64,000 nucleotides of DNA from positions 6,369,573 to 6,433,572 of the forward strand of contig CP016211.1 in NCBI GenBank assembly GCA_001931535.1, in the 5' to 3' direction. The stretch comes from Minicystis rosea. Lineage in GTDB: Bacteria; Myxococcota_A; Polyangia; Polyangiales; Polyangiaceae. Of the stretch, positions 53,019-61,274 are shown piece after piece; position 1 is the first letter of the stretch, and each line of letters opens with the position of its first letter. The notes beneath the pieces were generated by a model that saw only the letters and a list, made by a program, of their open reading frames with translations, had not been told where the DNA came from and did not search any database. The position numbers and the translations under genes are program-made.

Positions 53019-55412
53019 ATGACAAAGCAGTACGCACGGTGGACTTCCGCGCTCGGCTTGACGCTTTCCATCGCGGCCGGGCAGGCCGCGTGCGGGGGGT
53101 CCGGCGGGACGACGACCAACAGCTCGGGGACGGGCGGCTCGTCGGGCTCGCACGCGAGCGGGAGCGGCGGATCGGGCAACGGTGGATCGGGCCTCGGCGG
53201 CTCGTTCTTCGTGTCCTCGTCGACGGGGACGGGAACGGGCGGCGCGCAACAGCAGGGCTTCGACGTGCAGCCGGCGGCGCTCCAAACCATCACGGTGAAC
53301 GTCGGTCAGCCCGCACCCACCGTCGCATACACGGCCACGCTCGATGGTCACCCGATCAGCGCCGGATGGGGCGTCGATTACGGCAACATCGGCACCATCC
53401 CGTCCGCGCCGGCGAGCAGCGCCACGTTCACGCCCACGGGCAAGGCCGGCGGTCTCGTGAACGTCCTCGCGGGCCTCAACGGCACGACGTTGAAGCGGCC
53501 GGTCCTCGTGCAGCTCGTCGCGCAGCAGAACGGCGCCGATCCCAGCAATCCCGCGACCACGTCGCAAATCGCCACCAACGTCGGACAGATCAAGGCCGGC
53601 GGCGGCATCGGCGGTGTCGGCGGTGAGGGCCTCGGCGGCGCGGTCGCCGATGCGGGCACGATCACCGCGCTCGGCGCGCCGGGCAGCGATGGATCGGCGG
53701 AACAGCTCAAGCTGCTTTATCCCTACGACAAGACGGTTTGGCCGCGCGGCCTGCTGGCGCCGAACCTTCAATGGAGTTGGGCGACGGGCGACGCCGACGC
53801 CATTCAGATCAAGCTCTCGACGGCGAGCGGATCGTTCTCGTGGACTGGCACGTTCGGCCGGCCGGCGATCCTCGCGCAGACGGGCGGCAAGTTCATTCGT
53901 CACCCGATTCCGCAAGACGTGTGGAAGATGGCCACGGACAGCGCCGGCGGCCCGACGCCCAACAACACGCCCGACACGCTGACCGTGAGCCTCACCATCG
54001 CGCTCGGCGGCCAGGCTTACGGCCCCATCAAGCAGACGTGGACGGTGGCCCCCGCGCGCCTCGCCGGCACCGTGTATTACAACTCGTACGGCACGCAGCT
54101 CGTGCTCAATTCGAACGACAATCAAGCCACCGGACAGCAATACGGCGCGGCGGTGCTGGCCATCAAGGGCGGCGACACCGGGCCTTCGGTGGTCGCGGGC
54201 ACGCAGAGCTCGCTGGCCCAGAATGGCAGTGGTTGCCGCGTCTGCCACGTGGTCGCGTCCGACGGCAGCCGGCTCATCGTGCAGCACGGCGACATTTATT
54301 CGCGGACGTCGACCTACGATTTGAAGAACCAGAACGCCGAGACCCCGCTCACCGGCTACGACAGCACGTTCGGTTGGGCCGGCCTCTCTCCGGATGGGAA
54401 GCTCGCCCTCACCAACGCGGCCGATCTCGCGGCGGCCGCGCCGAGCAGCCGGCTTTACACCTTCCCGCCGACCTCGACGACGCCGCTCGCGGCGCAGGGC
54501 ATCCCGAGCAATCTGCAGGCGGGCACGCCGGCGTTCTCGCCGGATGGCAAGCACGTCGCCTTCGATTTCATGGGCGGCACGATCGGCACTACGACGGGCA
54601 ACGGGACGCAGCTCGTGGCCCTCGATTTCGATCAGGCGACGCTCTCGTTCTCCAACCTGCGTGTCCTCGCGACCATGCCGGACGCGAGCAAGCGAGCCGG
54701 GTTCCCCTCGTTCTTCCCGACCAACGACGCGGTCGCCTATCACTATCAAATCGTCGCTTCGAACCACCGATACAACACTTGGCACCAGGCCAAGGCGCAG
54801 ATTTGGTGGTCCGACATGGCCACTGGCACCGCCGCGGTGCTCGGCGCGCTCAACGGCCTCGACGGGGCGACTTCGTATCTGCCGACGGGGCCGAACAACC
54901 ACGCGAACGACACCGAGCTCAACTACGAGCCCACGGTGAATCCGATCGCGTCGGGCGGTTACGTGTGGGTGATCTTCACGAGCCGGCGCCTCTACGGCAA
55001 CGTGGCCACGACCGATCCGTGGCTCAGCGATCCGCGCAGCTACGACGCGACCAACATCGCCAACACGACCACCAAGAAGCTCTGGGTCGCGGCCATCGAT
55101 CTGAACGCGCAGCCCGGCACCGATCCCAGCCACCCGGCCTTCTACCTGCCCGCGCAGGAGCTGCTCGCCGGCAACGCCCGCGGCTTCTGGGTGCTCGATC
55201 CCTGCAAGCCCGACGGGCAAGGGTGCGAGTCCGGCGATCAGTGCTGCAACGGCTTCTGCCAGCCCGACGCGAACGACACCCTCGTGTGCTCGAACATGAA
55301 CCCGAACTCGAACTGCTCGGCCCCGCAGGAGAAGTGCACGACGGCGGCCGATTGCTGCGATCCGACGAACACCTGCGTCAACGGCTTCTGCACGCAGAAG
55401 GGCGTCAACTGA
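53019..55412 (+). CDS. Lipoprotein with a c-type heme site in a TolB-like beta-propeller
   Basis: 797 residues from ATG 53019. Signal SALGLTLSIAAGQAAC, then a long Ser/Gly linker (to ~70). An Ig-like region (AALQTITVNVGQPAPTVAYT ...) precedes a central segment with a single CxxCH heme-binding motif in NGSGCRVCHVVASDGSRL, directly followed by propeller blades (GWAGLSPDGKLALTNAADLA, GTPAFSPDGKHVAFDFMGGT, FPSFFPTNDAVAYHYQ) and a Cys-rich end (CESGDQCCNGFCQPD, CTTAADCCDPTNTCVNGFC). It would be an outer-membrane or surface redox protein. A hairpin terminator lies 6 bp downstream. Family with this mono-heme/propeller combination not recognised by name. Confidence 0.78.
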   Translation: MTKQYARWTSALGLTLSIAAGQAACGGSGGTTTNSSGTGGSSGSHASGSGGSGNGGSGLGGSFFVSSSTGTGTGGAQQQGFDVQPAALQTITVNVGQPAPTVAYTATLDGHPISAGWGVDYGNIGTIPSAPASSATFTPTGKAGGLVNVLAGLNGTTLKRPVLVQLVAQQNGADPSNPATTSQIATNVGQIKAGGGIGGVGGEGLGGAVADAGTITALGAPGSDGSAEQLKLLYPYDKTVWPRGLLAPNLQWSWATGDADAIQIKLSTASGSFSWTGTFGRPAILAQTGGKFIRHPIPQDVWKMATDSAGGPTPNNTPDTLTVSLTIALGGQAYGPIKQTWTVAPARLAGTVYYNSYGTQLVLNSNDNQATGQQYGAAVLAIKGGDTGPSVVAGTQSSLAQNGSGCRVCHVVASDGSRLIVQHGDIYSRTSTYDLKNQNAETPLTGYDSTFGWAGLSPDGKLALTNAADLAAAAPSSRLYTFPPTSTTPLAAQGIPSNLQAGTPAFSPDGKHVAFDFMGGTIGTTTGNGTQLVALDFDQATLSFSNLRVLATMPDASKRAGFPSFFPTNDAVAYHYQIVASNHRYNTWHQAKAQIWWSDMATGTAAVLGALNGLDGATSYLPTGPNNHANDTELNYEPTVNPIASGGYVWVIFTSRRLYGNVATTDPWLSDPRSYDATNIANTTTKKLWVAAIDLNAQPGTDPSHPAFYLPAQELLAGNARGFWVLDPCKPDGQGCESGDQCCNGFCQPDANDTLVCSNMNPNSNCSAPQEKCTTAADCCDPTNTCVNGFCTQKGVN

Positions 55413-55418
55413 CGCGAA

Positions 55419-55462
55419 GCGAGCGGTGGAGCCCCGGGCCTCGGGGCTCCACCTGCGCTCGC
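55419..55462 (+). terminator. Strong hairpin just after the heme/propeller gene
   Basis: GGTGGAGCCCCG (55425-55436) and CGGGGCTCCACC (55442-55453) pair perfectly over a 5-nt loop, and GCGAGC/GCTCGC extend the stem after a small bulge. It starts 7 bp after the stop at 55412. No U-tract, as common in GC-rich genomes. The rest of the gap to 55730 shows nothing further. Confidence 0.7.
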
Positions 55463-55730
55463 GACACGATCACTCACAAGCACCCAGATTACCAATCCGA
55501 CCGGCCGCGCAAACGTGGCCGCAGCTCCCACGATTCAGAGGATCGAAGAGCAGGTTGGAGCAGCCGATGCTCGGGCCACGATACGTGCCCTGGAAGCATC
55601 CGCACACCATTCGAGCACATCACGTCGGTGCCGGAACGCCACCGCGAATCACGCGGTGATGATCATGTTGTGGGGAGGCCGAACGAGCGCCGAGCGCGGC
55701 CCTCTTCGGGCCGCGCCCATGCGGTGGAGA

Positions 55731-58205
55731 TCACTGGCAGACGTTGTTCACGCACGACTTGCCGGTCTGGCAGTCGGCGGTGGCCGCGCAGCCTTGGCCG
55801 GTGAAGTGAACGCGGTTGGCGTTGAACTTCATGTAAGCCGAATAGGCATCGTCGTTGCCGGTGATGAGGTTCTGCGGAACCTTGTTGAGCGTGCCGCTGA
55901 CGCTGAGGGTGTCGATGTCGTTGTCGCTGCCCTTCACGTCCGGTTGCTGCGGGTTGATCGCGGTGACGAAGCAGGCCACGACCTTGCAACCGCCGACGAG
56001 CGCGTCGAGCAACGAGTTGCAGTTCGCCCCGACGGGCATGTCCGCGCCGCAGTAGGTGTACTTCTTCGATCCCGTGCAGGCCCCGCACGCGGTCGCGCCC
56101 GTGGTGAGGACCTCGGGAATCGGAATCTGCGCGAGCGACTCCACGGTGATGTTGCCGCAGAGGCCTTGGTTGGTGCCGTTGCCGGTGATGGTCTGGAACA
56201 CCGATAGCCCCGCGGCGAGCGCGGCGGGCGGCGGCGCCGGCACGTTGGGCGCGGGCGTGCCGTTGATGGTCGCGGCGATGCGCGCGCCGCGCATGCGGAG
56301 CAGCGCGGGCGAGCCGGCGAGCAGCAGCGTCAGGTTGATGTCGCTCGGGCCGGCCGTGAGGTTGCGCGCTGCGAGCGCGCCGTTGGTGAGAGAGCCGATG
56401 GGCAGGCCCATGTTGTTCACGGTCGTGCGATCGGCGATGAACCACCAATCGAGGGGATTGTTGCCCGGCCAAGCACCCTTGGCCGGATCGGCCGAGCCCG
56501 CGAGCACACCCAGCGTGAGCCCGTTGGGATCGGCGACGCCCGTGAGATCGTCGAGGCCGAGCGCCTGCGTGAGGATGTTGGTGGTGCCGTCGTTGATGCC
56601 GTCTTGAAGAGGCGTGTTGATCTGCCCGAGCGCGGTGCCCGTGAGCGACTGCGTGCCGAGCCGGTTCGTGGTGGGCGAGCAGAACGCCGGCGCCGCCGTG
56701 CCCTGAATCTCGACCAACGTCATGCGCGTGACGACCTCGTACTTGCAATTCGAGTCGCACCCATCGAGGTTCCACTTGTTGCCGTCGTCGCACTGCTCGC
56801 CGGCCTCGAGCACCCCATTGCCGCACACGGCGAGCGCCGTGCACGTGGCGGAGCAGCTCGTTCCATTGGGCGGATCGCAGGCTTCACCCTTGGTCGCGTC
56901 GACGCAGCCGTCACCGCACGCGGACGCGGCGCATTGGCCATTGCCGTTGCAGAGACCACCCGCGCATGCCGCGCACTTGGCCGCGTTCGTCCCGGCTTGG
57001 CACTTGCTCACCTGCTGTCCGTTGACGGTCGCGGTCACGCACGTCTCGGTGCCGTTGCACGAGTTGCCATCGGCGCAGTTGGCGTTGGTGGTGCAGTCGA
57101 GCTGGCAAGTCGCCGAGCAGCCTTGGCCGGTGCCGTTCATGGCGCCGAGATCGCAGGCCTCGCCCGTCTCCTTCGTGCCATTGCCGCACACGGCGGTGGG
57201 CGCGCTGCAAACACCGCTCTTGCAGACCTTGCCTCCGCCGCACGCGGTGCCGTCGGCGAGCGGCGTGCCCGGCGCGCACTTCTGACCGGGCGTGTTGTTC
57301 GGGCCCATCACCTGCGCGCAGGTCTCGGCGCCGTTGCAGGGATTGCCATCGTCACAACCGCTGTTCGTCGTGCAGGAGAACGCGCACGTCGGCTCGCAGC
57401 CCGAGCCGGCGGTGTTGCCCGAAGGACCGAAGTCGCACGCTTCCCCCGTGCTCTTGAAGCCGTCACCGCACTGCTCGGCGACGCACGCGCCGCTCACGCA
57501 GATCTGGGCCGATCCGCAGGCCGCCCCGTTCGCGAGCGGGGTGCCGGCCGTGCACGTGTGCGCGGTGTCGTCGCAGGTGCCATTGCTCACGCAGGGGTCG
57601 GTCGAAGCGCAGTTGCGTTTCGTATCGGTGGACAGGCAGCTGAAGGTACAGGTCCCTTCACAGCCGTCGCCGCTCTGCGCATTGCCGTCGTCGCACTCCT
57701 CGGCGCCGGAGGTGATCCCGTCACCACACGACTCGGCCACGCAGTTCCCACCCACGCAGATCTTGCCCGTATCGCAGGCTTCGCCGTCGTTCTTCGCCGC
57801 GCCGGGGGCGCAGGCGTGATCGGCGCCGCAAGTCTCGGTGCCGTTGCAAGCGTTGCCGTCGTCGCAGTGATCGCGCGTCGGATCACCCGCGATGCACGTG
57901 AAGGTACAGTCGTTGTTGCAGCCGTCGTCGCTCGTGAGGTTGCCGTCGTCGCACTCTTCGGTGCCTTCGACTTTGCCATTGCCACACGCCGGCCCGATGT
58001 TGCCGCCGGTGCCTCCCGTGCTCGAGGTGCTCGCGGTGGTGTTGCCCCCCGTGCCCTCACCGCCGGTGCCAGTGCTGGTTCCGCTGGTGGCTGTGGTCAC
58101 CTCGCTGCTGCCGCCGCAGCCCACGGCGGAGCCGAGGCCCATGGTGCCCAGCGAGCCAAGGATCCAGGCCCAATGCATTCGAGTCGAGCGCGATCTCGTA
58201 AGCAT
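55731..58205 (-). CDS. Large Cys-rich DUF4215-type lipoprotein
   Basis: 824 residues from ATG 58205 (an ATG at 58217 is also possible). Signal WILGSLGTMGLGSAVGC with lipidated Cys, then a Thr/Gly linker. The N-terminal half holds about seven disulphide-rich units such as CGNGKVEGTEECDDGN, CGDGITSGAEECDDGN, ETCGADHACAPGAAK and CVGGNCVAESC. The C-terminal ~360 residues are a beta-rich domain (GQINTPLQDGINDGTTNILT, LDWWFIADRTTVN, SPALLRMRGARIAATINGTP, CKVVACFVTAINPQQPDVKG) ending in a Cys-rich tail. Surface protein of unknown ligand. Confidence 0.82.
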   Translation of the reverse strand: MLTRSRSTRMHWAWILGSLGTMGLGSAVGCGGSSEVTTATSGTSTGTGGEGTGGNTTASTSSTGGTGGNIGPACGNGKVEGTEECDDGNLTSDDGCNNDCTFTCIAGDPTRDHCDDGNACNGTETCGADHACAPGAAKNDGEACDTGKICVGGNCVAESCGDGITSGAEECDDGNAQSGDGCEGTCTFSCLSTDTKRNCASTDPCVSNGTCDDTAHTCTAGTPLANGAACGSAQICVSGACVAEQCGDGFKSTGEACDFGPSGNTAGSGCEPTCAFSCTTNSGCDDGNPCNGAETCAQVMGPNNTPGQKCAPGTPLADGTACGGGKVCKSGVCSAPTAVCGNGTKETGEACDLGAMNGTGQGCSATCQLDCTTNANCADGNSCNGTETCVTATVNGQQVSKCQAGTNAAKCAACAGGLCNGNGQCAASACGDGCVDATKGEACDPPNGTSCSATCTALAVCGNGVLEAGEQCDDGNKWNLDGCDSNCKYEVVTRMTLVEIQGTAAPAFCSPTTNRLGTQSLTGTALGQINTPLQDGINDGTTNILTQALGLDDLTGVADPNGLTLGVLAGSADPAKGAWPGNNPLDWWFIADRTTVNNMGLPIGSLTNGALAARNLTAGPSDINLTLLLAGSPALLRMRGARIAATINGTPAPNVPAPPPAALAAGLSVFQTITGNGTNQGLCGNITVESLAQIPIPEVLTTGATACGACTGSKKYTYCGADMPVGANCNSLLDALVGGCKVVACFVTAINPQQPDVKGSDNDIDTLSVSGTLNKVPQNLITGNDDAYSAYMKFNANRVHFTGQGCAATADCQTGKSCVNNVCQ

Positions 58206-58572
58206 GCTTTTCCCCATTTCTCCCGTCGACGAGCGACGCGGCGCAACTGCCCCGACCAGATGGTAAGCGAAGACGTCTCGCGAAATACACAAGCGTGTTG
58301 GTCGGAGTGTCGTTTTCTCGACACCGGTCATGCACGCGACCACCGTTCGAGTTGGCACATCGCATCATGCGCGCGGCGCGCTCCAAACAGCGCTTCACCG
58401 CTCACAGCGCACGAATACCGGCTCAGCACAATGGTGACATCTTCGCGTCCATGGCTGGGCCCCCTCGAACGCGCTTGCCCGCGACCACGTTTGCGCGCGC
58501 AGACGCGGCCTTTGTCGCGCGCAATCCGCGGCGGACGCGTACACTGGGCATCGTCGCGAGGAGAAGAAGACC
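58206..58572. other. Intergenic between divergent lipoprotein genes
   Basis: About 370 bp with both promoters. A perfect 9-bp inverted repeat TTGCGCGCG (58491-58499) / CGCGCGCAA (58516-58524) lies ~50 bp before the start of the glycoside-hydrolase-like gene and might be an operator, but GC-rich repeats of this kind are common here. Nothing else noted. Confidence 0.3.
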
Positions 58573-60081
58573 ATGCGTTTCTGGCACTTGCTTTTGTGCG
58601 CGCCGATGCTCGTCGCCTGTGGATCCGAAGGCAGCAGCGGTCCCGGCGGCGGCGGCGGTGAAGGCGCCGGCGAGCCGACCGGTGGACCGAAGGTGTCGGA
58701 CCTGCCGTACGGATTCCGTCTCGGCATCAACATGGGCCACCGCAACGCGTCGTGGGGCGACGACAAGGAGGCGACGCTGTCGGCGCAGGCCGGGGTCCGC
58801 AGCATCCGCGTCAAATTGCCCGCCGCACATTTCGCGACATGGGGCTATGACATCGAGGTCGGCGACGTGAAGACCTACGAGAGCCTGGGGATGGCCGACC
58901 ACATCGGCTTCCTCATCGGATCTTCATCGGTCGATCGGACGGTGGCGCCGGCCGGCGCGCAGGATTGGGAGAATGAATATTACATTCCCAAAACGCTCTA
59001 CGAGCCCATCCTGCTCGACGATGGAAGCGTGAACCCCGACAACGACTGGGCAGCGTACGTGTACAAGACCGTCGACACCTACAAATCGTGGGTCCCCGTC
59101 TGGCACGTTTGGAACGAGCCCGATTGGGTGGCCGACTGGCACGTGACCCAAACGTGGGAGACGGAGCCGCCCAAGGCCGCGGATCTCCCGCGCTTCAATG
59201 GCTCGATCTTCGACTACATCCGCATGCTGCGCGTGACGCGCGTGGCCGCGCGCGCCGCCGATCCGAAGGCGCTGATCGCGACGGGGGGCATCGGTTATCC
59301 CTCGTTCCTCTCGGCGCTCCTCCGGTACACCGACAACCCCGACGACGGCAGCGTGACCGACGCCTATCCCGAGAAGGGCGGCGCCTACTTCGATGTCCTC
59401 GACTTCCACTACTATCCCATCTTCAGCCCCAAGAGCTCGGATGCGTCGGTGGACGACTTCATCGCTTCCAAGGACGCGCTCGCCAAGGTGCTCGACGGCG
59501 CGGGCGTGAAGGTCGCGGGCTGGAACGTCTCGGAGAACGGCGCGCCGCTCGCGAAGACGCCCGAGTATCCCGACATCGGGAGCCCCGCCTATGCGCGGAA
59601 CTACCTCATCAAGATGATGGCGACGGCACAGGCCCACGGCATCGGCGGCGTCGACTGGTTCATCCTCTCGAACGGCGCGGACTCGAGCGAGAGCGTCTTC
59701 GAGCACATGGGCCTCTACAACGACATCGGCTCTCTCTCCGACATCTCTCAGGCCACGAAGACCGATATCGGCAAAGCCTACACGACGTTGACCGAGGTGC
59801 TCGAAGGCGCCACCTACGACGACGCGAAGACGAAGGCGCTCGGGCTGCCCGCGGGCGCGCGCGGCATCGTCTTCATGAAAGACGGGAAGCGCCGCATCGT
59901 CGCCTGGGCGGTGACACCGGCCGACAGCAAGGACGAGGCGGCGAGCGCCGAGGCCGAGATCGCGACGACCACCGGATTCGACGTCCATGCGTGGGACGGC
60001 GCCAAGACGCAGGTCGATCCGAGCAGCGACAAAGTCATCCTCGCGCTCACGGGCTCTCCGGTGTTGCTGGTCGAGCGGTGA
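58573..60081 (+). CDS. Glycoside-hydrolase clan A-like lipoprotein
   Basis: 502 residues from ATG 58573 (GAGGAGAAG upstream). Signal and lipobox LLLCAPMLVAC, then a Gly-rich linker. The TIM-barrel-like core shows LGINMGHRNASWGDDKEATL, the acid/base NEP (Glu182) in VPVWHVWNEPDWVADW, a His/Tyr strand DVLDFHYYPIFSP and a possible nucleophile ENG (Glu321) in GWNVSENGAP, the clan GH-A layout. The C-terminus is a small beta domain (GIVFMKDGKRRIVAWAVTPA). Likely a secreted glycanase; substrate unknown. A long hairpin terminator lies downstream. Confidence 0.75.
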   Translation: MRFWHLLLCAPMLVACGSEGSSGPGGGGGEGAGEPTGGPKVSDLPYGFRLGINMGHRNASWGDDKEATLSAQAGVRSIRVKLPAAHFATWGYDIEVGDVKTYESLGMADHIGFLIGSSSVDRTVAPAGAQDWENEYYIPKTLYEPILLDDGSVNPDNDWAAYVYKTVDTYKSWVPVWHVWNEPDWVADWHVTQTWETEPPKAADLPRFNGSIFDYIRMLRVTRVAARAADPKALIATGGIGYPSFLSALLRYTDNPDDGSVTDAYPEKGGAYFDVLDFHYYPIFSPKSSDASVDDFIASKDALAKVLDGAGVKVAGWNVSENGAPLAKTPEYPDIGSPAYARNYLIKMMATAQAHGIGGVDWFILSNGADSSESVFEHMGLYNDIGSLSDISQATKTDIGKAYTTLTEVLEGATYDDAKTKALGLPAGARGIVFMKDGKRRIVAWAVTPADSKDEAASAEAEIATTTGFDVHAWDGAKTQVDPSSDKVILALTGSPVLLVER

Positions 60082-60097
60082 TGACGATGCGATGAAG

Positions 60098-60146
60098 GCC
60101 GGTGAGCACGCGTCGGTTCAAGTAAACCTCTCGCGTGCTCACCGGC
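60098..60146. terminator. Perfect 15-bp hairpin between convergent genes
   Basis: GCCGGTGAGCACGCG (60098-60112) and CGCGTGCTCACCGGC (60132-60146) form a perfect 15-bp stem with a 19-nt loop, 17 bp after the glycoside-hydrolase-like gene stop and 58 bp before the stop of the convergent MarR-GNAT gene. It could serve both. Confidence 0.7.
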
Positions 60147-60203
60147 GCGGAGCGCGGAAAGGCTCGACGCTCGGGATGAACCGGGCCTCACCACGACACG
60201 CTC

Positions 60204-61145
60204 TCAGCTCTTCGCGGGAGCCGACAAATCGAGCACCCAGCGCTCGCTCCGCACTCCGCGTGGGAGCCACGGCCCGCCGGGGACGCTCTTGATCATTCGG
60301 AACCCGTGCGCCGCGTAGAGCGCGCGGGCGGCGTCGAGATCGCTTGCCGTCTCGAGAACGACGCGGCGCTCGCCCGAGGCGCGCGCGTGATCGATGGCGG
60401 TCCGTACCAAGCGCCGCCCCAGCCCGATGCCCCGCGCCTCGGGCTCCACGAGGAGAAAGCGGAGCTGCGCAGTCGCACCCGCGAGGCCCTTCATCGCGAT
60501 CGAGCCCAAGAGGTGCCCGCCGCGATCGGCGACGAAGATCCGATCGCGCGGCGGCGAGAACGGCTTCAGGAACTTGGCGAACGCCTCGACGACGTAGTGC
60601 TCGAAGGCGTCTGGATAGCCACGCTCGGGTCCGTAGATCTCCGCGTGCCGCGTGATGATTCGGCCGATCTCCCCAGGCCGCGCGTCGCGGATCTCGACCG
60701 AGCTGCCCGCGTCGTCGAGGAAGCCTTGGAGACCGGCGAGCAGCGCGCCGACGCGGGGCGCGGGCTTCGCTTCGAGCCAAGTGTCGACCCTGTGGTCCGC
60801 GCGCTCTTCGAGGCGGGCGAGCTGACGGCGCCCTTTCTGGGTGAGCACCACGCGCTGCGCGCGACGATCGCGCTTCTCGACGTGCTTCGCCGCCAGCCTC
60901 TGGGCGACGAGCCGCGACAGCGCGCGGCTCACGTAGCCGAGATCGAGGCCGAGCTCCTGCGCGAGCGCACTGATGGTGATCCCGTCGACCTGACCGAGCT
61001 CGTACAAGCACCGCGCCTCGCCGAGGGAGAGCCCGGAGTCGAGGTAGTCGGGTGAGAGAAGGCCACCGACACGGGCGAAATCACGGCTGAAGGCCCGCAC
61101 GAGACGCGCATTGGAGACAGGCACGCTCTTCATGTCGATGAGCAT
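60204..61145 (-). CDS. MarR regulator fused to a GNAT acetyltransferase
   Basis: 313 residues from ATG 61145. Residues ~15-145 are a MarR winged helix: LSLGEARCLYELGQVDGITI, SALAQELGLDLGYVSRALSR, LVAQRLAAKHVEKRDRRAQR VVL and TQKGRRQLARLEER. From ~165 on is a GNAT domain with the acetyl-CoA loop RGIGLGRRLV (VEPEARGIGLGRRLVRTAID) and the C-terminal AARALYAAHGFRMI. MarR-GNAT fusions couple DNA binding to acetyl-CoA or small-molecule sensing. A perfect 27-bp operator-like inverted repeat sits 4 bp upstream of the start, suggesting tight autoregulation. Confidence 0.92.
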   Translation of the reverse strand: MLIDMKSVPVSNARLVRAFSRDFARVGGLLSPDYLDSGLSLGEARCLYELGQVDGITISALAQELGLDLGYVSRALSRLVAQRLAAKHVEKRDRRAQRVVLTQKGRRQLARLEERADHRVDTWLEAKPAPRVGALLAGLQGFLDDAGSSVEIRDARPGEIGRIITRHAEIYGPERGYPDAFEHYVVEAFAKFLKPFSPPRDRIFVADRGGHLLGSIAMKGLAGATAQLRFLLVEPEARGIGLGRRLVRTAIDHARASGERRVVLETASDLDAARALYAAHGFRMIKSVPGGPWLPRGVRSERWVLDLSAPAKS

Positions 61146-61149
61146 TGGA

Positions 61150-61176
61150 GAAATGCTTGCCTCGCGCAAGCATTTC
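61150..61176. promoter_or_regulatory. Perfect 11-bp inverted repeat, probable MarR operator
   Basis: GAAATGCTTGC (61150-61160) and GCAAGCATTTC (61166-61176) are perfect inverse repeats with a 5-bp spacer, 4 bp upstream of the MarR-GNAT start codon. The core TTGC-n5-GCAA is typical of MarR-family sites, so it is the likely autoregulatory operator. Confidence 0.7.
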
Positions 61177-61274
61177 CGCCGAGACGTACACGAGCGCCGA
61201 GAGCGGGCGGAGAGCCACGCGAGAATGTGAGGGGGAAGATGTGAGAGGGAAGAAGGGCGCCGCGAGCGCGGGAT

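Noticed and set aside
52908..55220. A 770-codon minus-strand frame opposite the heme/propeller gene
   Set aside because: No start signal or domain; the plus strand carries signal peptide, CxxCH and propeller motifs.
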